A stretch of 64,000 nt of DNA from assembly GCF_001636695.1 (NCBI RefSeq), contig NZ_LGEL01000011.1, positions 186,001-250,000 of the forward strand, in the 5' to 3' direction. Within the stretch, counting starts at the first letter, position 1. Every line of letters begins with the position of its first letter. Origin of the DNA: Pedobacter panaciterrae (GTDB taxonomy: Bacteria > Bacteroidota > Bacteroidia > Sphingobacteriales > Sphingobacteriaceae). Shown piece after piece: positions 17,887 through 25,138 of the stretch. The notes under the pieces are model-generated. The model was not told where the DNA came from. It saw only the letters and a program-made list of their open reading frames with translations, and searched no databases. A program made the position numbers and the translations under genes.

Positions 17887-18801
17887 ATGGCAAGGACTAC
17901 ACCGCTTTCCGTCAATTACGCTGTACTTAAAAGTGCACTGGACCGTCGTTTCCTTATACTTAACTCATCCACTAATAAGATAATATTTATTAGCCTGGTT
18001 ACTATAATCAGCTTACTTTTCATGTATACATTCGTGCCTTTTAACATCAACAGATGGTACGAGAATGCAAGTAAATTTGACCTGTTTAAAATCTTTAGCA
18101 TATTTTCAATTACAGGAGGGTTAACCCTCCTGTTTACTCAATTTGCATTGTGGAAATGGCTGCATTTAGAATACCTTACTTATGGACAGTATTTCTTTTG
18201 GTTTCTTGGAGAAATACTAATTTTAACCTTTGGCATAATGGGCTGCGACTGGCTGTTGAACAATCACCCCGACCTGTCTGTGAGTAATTACCTTGACACA
18301 TTCAATTATACCATACTCATAGCCATCCCTCCCTATATAATTTCATTATTGATTTTATTCGGTGCGCAGCAATACAAACTGGCACACAACCTTTCATTGG
18401 TAGCAACAGAACACAAACCCCTTTCGGACAATCTGCTGATTGAAGATGAAAACGGGAAAATCATATTAACTCTTCATCCGAATAACATCTTGTTCTTTAA
18501 ATCTGAAGATAACTACGTAGATGTTCATTACCTGTTGGGAGGAGAAGTTAAAACAGAACTTATCCGTACCACATTAAAAAAGATTGAATCAACTTGTAGC
18601 TATTCCGGCTTAATAAGGGTTCACAGGTCGTACACCATCAATATTAAAACCGTGTCTTCCTCAAAGAAAACACACAAAGGTTATGTGCTTCAGTTTGATC
18701 CATTACCAGGCTTGCAGATTCCTGTATCAGCATCGCATCAAAAACAATTTGAGCAATACCTTAACAATACAACTTCTACATTCCCATTCACCCCATTATA
18801 A
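17887..18801 (+). CDS. Membrane-bound LytTR-family transcription regulator
   Basis: 304 residues. Four hydrophobic helices (about 33-51, 67-88, 100-121 and 141-163) form a membrane domain, and a LytTR DNA-binding domain fills about 185-295 (ILFFKSEDNYVDVHYL, LIRTTLKKIESTC, LIRVHRSYTINI). The layout, with no receiver domain, is known in Bacteroidota as a one-component membrane regulator. The gene starts 40 bases after kinase 2 with no terminator between, so it is probably the last gene of the kinase cassette. It may be the transcription output of that system, or it may control the TonB-receptor operon that starts 83 bases later. Confidence 0.88.
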   Translation: MARTTPLSVNYAVLKSALDRRFLILNSSTNKIIFISLVTIISLLFMYTFVPFNINRWYENASKFDLFKIFSIFSITGGLTLLFTQFALWKWLHLEYLTYGQYFFWFLGEILILTFGIMGCDWLLNNHPDLSVSNYLDTFNYTILIAIPPYIISLLILFGAQQYKLAHNLSLVATEHKPLSDNLLIEDENGKIILTLHPNNILFFKSEDNYVDVHYLLGGEVKTELIRTTLKKIESTCSYSGLIRVHRSYTINIKTVSSSKKTHKGYVLQFDPLPGLQIPVSASHQKQFEQYLNNTTSTFPFTPL

Positions 18802-18883
18802 CCCTATTTCATCCCAAACCCGCGCTAATCATTGTATACAGATGGTTTTGTAATCTATATTGCATTAACCAAATCCAAACACA

Positions 18884-21634
18884 ATGAAAGTAACCAGACT
18901 ATTTTTATTGATCGCTTTTCTCTTATCGTTTGTCAACCTAAACGCTCAGGTTATCAAAGGAACTATTAAAAACAGTGCGACACAAGAAGCAGCACCAGCG
19001 GTATCCATCCATGTAAAGAATTCTTCGGAAGGAACTTATTCAGATGACAGGGGAAGATTTCAGCTGACCACTAAAAAGAAATTACCTGTTGTACTTATCA
19101 TCTCTTCCATTGGTTTTGAAACTAAAGAAGTTGATGTGCAAAATACCACTACCCCAATTGAGATTACCATTAACCCTACATCTATACTTGGACAGGAAGT
19201 AGTGGTTTCTGCGAGCAGGGTTGTACAGAAAAAACTCTCCTCTCCGGTTACTATCGAGCAGCTCAGCAGTAAGGATATCAGCAATTCACCTCAGCTGAAT
19301 TATATGGATATGATCCAGGGCTTAAAAGGAGTTGATGTAACGGTTTCAAGTATTGGTTTTACCAGCATCTCCACAAGAGGATTTAATACCAGCGGGAATA
19401 CCAATTTCACGCAGATTGTTGATGGAATGGACAACCAGGCGCCAGGTCTTAACTTCCCTCTGGGCTCCGCTATTAGTTTAACCCAGTTAGATGTCGATAA
19501 CATTGAAGTACTCTCAGGAGCATCATCTGCATTATATGGTTCAAGAGGTTTAAATGGAACTATGGTAATGACCGGAAAGGATCCGTTTAAATATCAGGGT
19601 TTAAGCGTACTCATAACACAAGGAGTAAACCATGTTAAAAACAGTAGCAGTTATGACCCCGTAGGTCCATCGCCATATTATGATTGGGCAATACGTTATG
19701 CCACCAAGATCAACGAAAAGCTGGCTTTTAAAATTAACTCACAATATACACAGGCAAACGACTGGGTGGCTACCGACAGCACCAATAAAAATGGTCCCGG
19801 GAATAGGTTTACAGACCCAAACTATAATGGTGTAAATTACTATGGCGGAGCAACCAATGCAGATATTAATCCGTTCTTAGAGGGAGCATTAGCAGGGGAT
19901 CCTTCCCTTGCTCCCCTTATTGAACCCCTACTGGCTAAGCCTAACTATGTGGCCAGAACAGGATATCCCGAATACGGTTATCTGGATAATAAGGCAAGGC
20001 TATTCAAAGTAAATGCAGAATTAAGGTATAAAATAAACCCTAAACTGGAAGCCATTATGTCTGGCACGTACGGCACTGGAAACATTGTATATACCAATGA
20101 TACCCGTTATCAGCTCAAAGACTTTAAAGTTGGACAATACCGTGCAGAACTGAAAAGCGACAATTGGTTTGTACGTGCTTATACCACCTCAGAAAACTCC
20201 GGAAGAACCATAATTGCAGGCCCTACAGCCCAATACATCAATGAAGCATGGAAAACCAGTTATGATGGCGCAACCGGGGGCTGGTATCCAGAATATACCG
20301 GGGCTTTACTTGCTTCACTTGCAGGTGGAGCCAGCCTAAATGATGCACATTTAGCTGCCCGCGCCTTTGCAGATCAGGGTCGTGCCCAACTAGGGACCCC
20401 GGAATTTAACGCACTTAAGGAAAAAATTTCCAATACACCTATTTCGGAAGGAGGTACTTTATTTCTTGACCGCAGTAAACTCTACAATGCCGAGGCGCAA
20501 TACAATTTTACCGATAAAATTAAATTTATGAGTGTAATTGCAGGAGTTAACTGGCGCTTGTATAGTCTAAACAGTAAAAACACATTATTTCCAGATAAGG
20601 ACAAACCAATTAATGTAAAAGAATACAGTGCCTACATTCAACTGGCCAAGAAATTAGCCGATGACCAATTAAGTCTTAGCACTTCTTTCAGGTACGACAA
20701 AAACACACTGTTTTCTTCCCCTAAAGTAACCTCAAGAGCTTCTGCGGTCTATGAACCTGTAAAAGACAACTTCATTCGTTTCTCTTACCAAAATGCCTAT
20801 AGTTTTCCTTCAAACATTCAGGCATTGCAAAATACACTTAACGGATTCAACAGTTACTCATCCGGAGGTTCTTCTTTATTATTAAACGACAATTATCATT
20901 TCAACCAATATCCACCTTATACACTTGAAAGTGTATCTGCTTATCAGCAATCAGGCGATGCTTCAGTATTAAAGAAATTTGAATACAATGACATTAAACC
21001 ACAATCCGTAAATGCCTTTGAGCTTGGTTATGCCGCTTTAATTGGCAAAAGAGTAATGTTTGATGTATTGGGCTATTTCTCTACCTGGAAAAACTTTATT
21101 GGCTATGCCAACGTAGCAAACACACCTGGTACTGATGATGTAACGGCTTTTAAAGATCATAGTACCTATGTTCAATATAATATTGCCTTTAATGGCGGGC
21201 AGACCGTAAATACATACGGCTATGCAGCAAGCCTGAGTATAGATCTGTCGCACAACTTTTTGGCAAAGGTCAACTACTTTTCAGACAACATTAAAAATAA
21301 GAACAATAGCCAGATCAACAATTTTAACACCCCTCATTATCATGTGAATATGGAATTTGGCAACAGCGGTTTCGGTAAAAAGCAAGAATGGTCATTTGGC
21401 ACCACTCTCCGTTACAAACCTGGCTACTTTTACGTTGTTTCCGGCGGTTTAGCAGAGGGCAGGGTGCCTAGTTCGGCAGTTATAGATGCTCAGGTAAGCT
21501 ATAAACTTATCAAAGCACGTTCTGGCATCAGGCTGGGTGCTACAAACATTACCAACAAATACTATTCAACAGGTGTTGCCAATCCAAATATTGGCGCCGT
21601 CTATTATGTAACTTATGCATACAACATCCTTTAA
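18884..21634 (+). CDS. TonB-dependent outer-membrane receptor
   Basis: 916 residues. A cleavable signal peptide (ending VNLNAQ) is followed by a carboxypeptidase-regulatory-like domain (about 22-105), a TonB box region near EVVVSASR, a plug (about 120-245; YGSRGLNGTMVMTGKD) and a 22-strand-type beta-barrel. The chain ends YVTYAYNIL rather than in the usual final Phe. It lies one base before a beta-helix lipoprotein and is co-transcribed with it and a diheme cytochrome. The gene has no SusD partner, so the substrate is not obviously a glycan. The substrate cannot be read from the sequence. Confidence 0.92.
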   Translation: MKVTRLFLLIAFLLSFVNLNAQVIKGTIKNSATQEAAPAVSIHVKNSSEGTYSDDRGRFQLTTKKKLPVVLIISSIGFETKEVDVQNTTTPIEITINPTSILGQEVVVSASRVVQKKLSSPVTIEQLSSKDISNSPQLNYMDMIQGLKGVDVTVSSIGFTSISTRGFNTSGNTNFTQIVDGMDNQAPGLNFPLGSAISLTQLDVDNIEVLSGASSALYGSRGLNGTMVMTGKDPFKYQGLSVLITQGVNHVKNSSSYDPVGPSPYYDWAIRYATKINEKLAFKINSQYTQANDWVATDSTNKNGPGNRFTDPNYNGVNYYGGATNADINPFLEGALAGDPSLAPLIEPLLAKPNYVARTGYPEYGYLDNKARLFKVNAELRYKINPKLEAIMSGTYGTGNIVYTNDTRYQLKDFKVGQYRAELKSDNWFVRAYTTSENSGRTIIAGPTAQYINEAWKTSYDGATGGWYPEYTGALLASLAGGASLNDAHLAARAFADQGRAQLGTPEFNALKEKISNTPISEGGTLFLDRSKLYNAEAQYNFTDKIKFMSVIAGVNWRLYSLNSKNTLFPDKDKPINVKEYSAYIQLAKKLADDQLSLSTSFRYDKNTLFSSPKVTSRASAVYEPVKDNFIRFSYQNAYSFPSNIQALQNTLNGFNSYSSGGSSLLLNDNYHFNQYPPYTLESVSAYQQSGDASVLKKFEYNDIKPQSVNAFELGYAALIGKRVMFDVLGYFSTWKNFIGYANVANTPGTDDVTAFKDHSTYVQYNIAFNGGQTVNTYGYAASLSIDLSHNFLAKVNYFSDNIKNKNNSQINNFNTPHYHVNMEFGNSGFGKKQEWSFGTTLRYKPGYFYVVSGGLAEGRVPSSAVIDAQVSYKLIKARSGIRLGATNITNKYYSTGVANPNIGAVYYVTYAYNIL

Positions 21635-21635
21635 T

Positions 21636-22919
21636 ATGAAAACCATACCATCATTATTCATTGCACTTCTGGTTACTGTATCTTTGTTTTCTTGTACAGG
21701 AAACCAGTCAGCACAACATGGAAATTATAAAACCACGCTAACCTTTAAACCAGGAGATGAGCAGAAAATTGCTGAAGCTTTTCTATCGATAAAAGACAGC
21801 ACCCGGATCTTACTAAAACAGGGCACCTATAACTTCGATAACCTGAGCATAGCCCAGGTAAACTATATCATGATCCAGGGCGAAGGGCACGACAAAACTA
21901 TTCTTGATTTTAAAGAGCAGAGCCAGGGCGGCGAAGGCATTAGGGTAACAGACGTAAAAGGTTTTGTAATTGATGGTATGACGATCCGCGATTCCAAAGG
22001 AGATCTGCTAAAGATCAACAAGAGTCGAGACGTTATCATCACCAACCTTCATGCAGTTTGGAGTAAAGCAGACTCCACCAGTGGTGGCTATGCCATCTAT
22101 CCTGTCATGTGCAAAAATGTATTGATAGAAAACTGCTATACAGAAGGCTCATCAGATGCGGGCATTTATGTTGGGCAAACAGATAGCGCAGTGGTTAGGA
22201 AATGTAAAGCAGCAAAAAATGTTGCCGGCTGCGAAATCGAAAATACCTCTAATGCTCAGGTATACGACAATGAGTTTTACAACAATACCGCAGGCTTTCT
22301 TGTGTTCGACTTACCAGATCTTTCAAAAAAAGGGGGCCATGTTAAAGCTTACAACAATTACATTCACGATAATAACTTCAGAAACTTTGCAAAAGCCGGC
22401 AGCTTCGGCACTTCATGGGGTGTAGGCAATGCATCACCGGGAAGCGGGATTATTATATTAGCGGCATCAGACATTGAGATCTATAACAACCGCATTATCA
22501 ACAACAATTCATCTTCAATAACTATTGCTTCGGGTTTTGCTGTTGATGAAAAAGCCGGTGAGAAAATAAATGACAATTACTTTCCCATTTCTAAAAACAT
22601 CAGCATTCACGACAATACCATTGAAATGGGCCCTGCATTTCCTGAAGCAGCTTACGAGCATCGCATTGGTAAAATACTGGTAGCCGTTGAACAGCAATTA
22701 AATGCAAGCAATCCGTCCAGAAAAAACAAACGCATTCCCTTTATCATGTACGATGGCATTTCAAGTAATATCCTAACCAAAGGAACCGCAGCTAATCTCG
22801 ATTCTATCTGTATAAAACAAACTGGCGAAAACCTATTTGTAAATGCTGATTTTTTAAATATAAGCAACCCTAAAAACTGGAAACCAAACACAGACATTAC
22901 TCCTTATATCTGCAAGTAA
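21636..22919 (+). CDS. Parallel beta-helix repeat lipoprotein (TIGR03805-like)
   Basis: 427 residues. A lipoprotein signal ends with Cys20 (SLFSC). The body is a right-handed parallel beta-helix with repeated turns such as GFVIDGMTIRDSKGD, NVLIENCYTEGSSDAGIYVG, AQVYDNEFYNNTAGFLVF and DIEIYNNRIINNNSSSI. I chose the ATG one base after the receptor's stop; the upstream ATG at 21615 would overlap the receptor and spoil the signal peptide. From memory, a family of beta-helix proteins (TIGR03805) occurs next to, or fused with, the diheme family (TIGR03806) found here in the next gene; no function is known for the pair. Confidence 0.88.
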   Translation: MKTIPSLFIALLVTVSLFSCTGNQSAQHGNYKTTLTFKPGDEQKIAEAFLSIKDSTRILLKQGTYNFDNLSIAQVNYIMIQGEGHDKTILDFKEQSQGGEGIRVTDVKGFVIDGMTIRDSKGDLLKINKSRDVIITNLHAVWSKADSTSGGYAIYPVMCKNVLIENCYTEGSSDAGIYVGQTDSAVVRKCKAAKNVAGCEIENTSNAQVYDNEFYNNTAGFLVFDLPDLSKKGGHVKAYNNYIHDNNFRNFAKAGSFGTSWGVGNASPGSGIIILAASDIEIYNNRIINNNSSSITIASGFAVDEKAGEKINDNYFPISKNISIHDNTIEMGPAFPEAAYEHRIGKILVAVEQQLNASNPSRKNKRIPFIMYDGISSNILTKGTAANLDSICIKQTGENLFVNADFLNISNPKNWKPNTDITPYICK

Positions 22920-22930
22920 AATTAGTATCA

Positions 22931-23995
22931 ATGCGTAAAACTTATCTTCTGGGGGTTATTCTCCTTTTCAGCATTTCACTTTCGATTTTAAGTGAACAGG
23001 GGTGTAAAAACAAAACTGTTCAGCTGGCAAACAACAGTGGCTTTGTGTTCAAAGAAAAGCTGTCTGACTATGGTTTCTTCAAAAATAAGCTAAAGGATCT
23101 TGTGCCTAACCAAGGAGTTTTACACTACGATATCAGTACCCCTCTCTTTACCGATTACGCCGTTAAAGACCGCTTTATTGTTTTACCAAAAGGAGCTGCA
23201 ATAAACTATACAGAAACAGGTGCTCTTGATTTTCCCGATTCGACCATTATTGTAAAAAACTTTGCCTATACTAATGTTAATCATCAAAAGATAATGATTG
23301 AAACAAGGCTACTGGTTAAAGACCCTTCGGATAAGAACTGGAAGGTGATGAATTACCTTTGGAACAAGGAGCAAACTGAGGCAATTAAACACATTACAGG
23401 AGCAAAAATTCCAATTACACTATTGGATAACGATGGAAATAAACTCTTTACAAATTACCAGGTTCCAAATACCAATGACTGTAAGCGTTGCCATATTAAA
23501 AATGATGTCTTAATTCCCATTGGTCCAAAGGCCAGAAACCTTAACATAACCATTGCCGGGCAAAGTACCAATCAACTTAAGGCGTGGGCAACCAAAGGAA
23601 TACTAAAAGGATTACCAGATACAGGAGCAGTGGCACAATTGCCAAACTGGGCTGATGCCAGGCACTACAGTCTGGAACAACGGGCAAGAGCTTATCTTGA
23701 CGTTAACTGCGCACATTGTCATACCAAAGGAGGAGATGCATACAACACTGGCTTGTTTTTAGAATATGAGCAAACCAATCCTAATCATTTAGGAATTAGA
23801 AAAGCACCTGTTTCTGCTGGTGGTGGTGCCGGAGGATTAGATTATGACATTATACCTGGTGATGCCAATCATTCTATTTTGGCTTACAGAATGGGTAGTA
23901 CAGAGCCTGGTACAGCTATGCCTGAGCTGGCAAGAACCTTGCCCCATAAAGAAGGCATAAAACTGATCAGAGAATGGATAAATAATTTAAAATAA
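22931..23995 (+). CDS. Diheme c-type cytochrome of SO2930/TIGR03806 type
   Basis: 354 residues, exported. Two c-heme sites: CKRCH at 184-188 and CAHCH at 260-264. An N-terminal signal (about 1-20) is followed by Cys25 in SEQGC, which is not a good lipobox, so lipidation is open. The region LSDYGFFKNKLKDLVPNQGVL and the end (GTAMPELARTL) are typical of this family of unknown function. It lies 11 bases after the beta-helix gene and is closed by a terminator, so receptor, beta-helix protein and cytochrome form one unit, perhaps an oxidoreductase system fed by the receptor. Confidence 0.87.
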   Translation: MRKTYLLGVILLFSISLSILSEQGCKNKTVQLANNSGFVFKEKLSDYGFFKNKLKDLVPNQGVLHYDISTPLFTDYAVKDRFIVLPKGAAINYTETGALDFPDSTIIVKNFAYTNVNHQKIMIETRLLVKDPSDKNWKVMNYLWNKEQTEAIKHITGAKIPITLLDNDGNKLFTNYQVPNTNDCKRCHIKNDVLIPIGPKARNLNITIAGQSTNQLKAWATKGILKGLPDTGAVAQLPNWADARHYSLEQRARAYLDVNCAHCHTKGGDAYNTGLFLEYEQTNPNHLGIRKAPVSAGGGAGGLDYDIIPGDANHSILAYRMGSTEPGTAMPELARTLPHKEGIKLIREWINNLK

Positions 23996-23996
23996 A

Positions 23997-24027
23997 AGAA
24001 CAGCCGGAAATTTCTTCCGACTGTTCT
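23997..24027. terminator. Terminator after the cytochrome gene
   Basis: Stem AGAACAG-C-CGGAA (23997-24009) pairs with TTCCG-A-CTGTTCT (24015-24027) around a 5-base loop, with one internal mismatch. It starts two bases after the stop codon. No long T tract follows. It could also end the leftward sigma-factor message on the other side. Confidence 0.65.
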
Positions 24028-24195
24028 AACCTAATTCACAAAACTCCCTAATTTGTGAATGTCATCTATCCATCCAGATCAACATGACATCCACCCTAAA
24101 CTATGTTAACCAAATATGACATGGTCAAGACCAGAGTTAACCAGCTCCGGCCCTATTATTAACTAGCAATCCGCAAGGGGGCGGAAAGATCTTTA

Positions 24196-25044
24196 TTACT
24201 TCAGCAAATATGCTTTTGCAAATTTCTTTAACATGTTTATAGAATCCCGTTTAAGCTGTCTGACACGCTCTTTACTCAGGTTCATCCGTTTGGCTATATC
24301 CTCAAGTTCCATGGGTAAATCAGTTCCAATCCCATAGTATAGCCTTATGATCATCTGCTCTCTTTCACGAAGTTTATCCAGTAGCTTATTCAATTCATGA
24401 TGTGCAGATGCCTTTAAACAAGCCTCATCCGGTATTAAGGCGGCACCATCTGCTACCAAATCCAATAATGTTCCATTATGCTCCCGATCACTTTCCTTAT
24501 CGAGTGACAAAGTCCATTCAGTATTGGCCAAAAATTCCGATACCCGTTCTTCCTTAAGTCCTGCAAATTCGGCCAACTCTTCCATTGTTGGTACACGCTC
24601 TAACTGTTGCTCAAGTTCCCTGCTTAATTTATTTACCTCTCCTATTCCATTCACCACATTTCCAGGCAAACGTATCATCCGTTTCTTCTGGGCAAGGGCA
24701 TGCATAATGTGTTGTCTTATCCACCATACTGCAAATGAGATAAACTTAAAGCCTCTGCTGGCATCAAACCTTTCGGCAGCTTTAATCAGGCCCAGATTTC
24801 CTTCCGAGATTAAATCCTCTAAGGTCAATCCTTCATATTGGTATTTTTTTGCAACCGAAACTACAAAGCGCAGGTTAGCTTTCACCAGTTTATCTAGTGC
24901 ACTCTTATCTCCGGTCTTTATTTTCTCACTCAGCAATATCTCTTCCTCTGTACTTATCAAGCTAATCTTATCAATATCGTACAGATACTTTTCCAGTATA
25001 GCTGTTTTATTAGTGATGGATGTATTTATGATCAGTCCCTTCAT
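24196..25044 (-). CDS. RpoD-like sigma-70 factor without region 1.1
   Basis: 282 residues. Region 1.2 (LEKYLYDIDKISLISTEEEI), region 2 (NLRFVVSVAKKYQYEGL, DLISEGNLGLIKAAERFD, FKFISFAVWWIRQHI), region 3 and region 4 (EDIAKRMNLSKERVRQLKR) are all present. It is the size of Bacteroidota RpoD but differs at usually fixed places: it begins MKGLIINTSITNKTAILEK, and the segment after WWIRQ reads HIMHALAQKKRMIRLPGN where RpoD usually has SILQALAEQSRIVRLP. I therefore read it as a second, alternative RpoD-like factor. It lies 94 bases downstream of the family-2 hydrolase, separated from it by a terminator. Confidence 0.9.
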   Translation of the reverse strand: MKGLIINTSITNKTAILEKYLYDIDKISLISTEEEILLSEKIKTGDKSALDKLVKANLRFVVSVAKKYQYEGLTLEDLISEGNLGLIKAAERFDASRGFKFISFAVWWIRQHIMHALAQKKRMIRLPGNVVNGIGEVNKLSRELEQQLERVPTMEELAEFAGLKEERVSEFLANTEWTLSLDKESDREHNGTLLDLVADGAALIPDEACLKASAHHELNKLLDKLREREQMIIRLYYGIGTDLPMELEDIAKRMNLSKERVRQLKRDSINMLKKFAKAYLLK

Positions 25045-25058
25045 ACAATTAATTTATG

Positions 25059-25077
25059 GTGAAGCCTACGGCTTCAT
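25059..25077 (-). other. Leader hairpin just upstream of the sigma-factor start
   Basis: A perfect inverted repeat of GAAGCC/GGCTTC with a 3-base loop, extended by outer pairs, lies 15 bases before the ATG. It should form in the leader RNA close to the start site and could affect translation. Nothing shows whether it is functional. Confidence 0.4.
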
Positions 25078-25090
25078 GCCGGGTTAAAAA

Positions 25091-25114
25091 CATGGCCGAC
25101 AATGCCGGCACATG
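25091..25114 (-). terminator. Intrinsic terminator of the family-2 hydrolase gene
   Basis: Read on the minus strand, CATG-T-GCCG pairs with CGGCCATG (one bulged base) and is followed directly by TTTTT (plus-strand A tract at 25086-25090). It lies 25 bases after the hydrolase stop codon, so most transcription should end before the sigma gene. Confidence 0.75.
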
Positions 25115-25138
25115 TTCATCATAAAAAACAAAGGTTTT

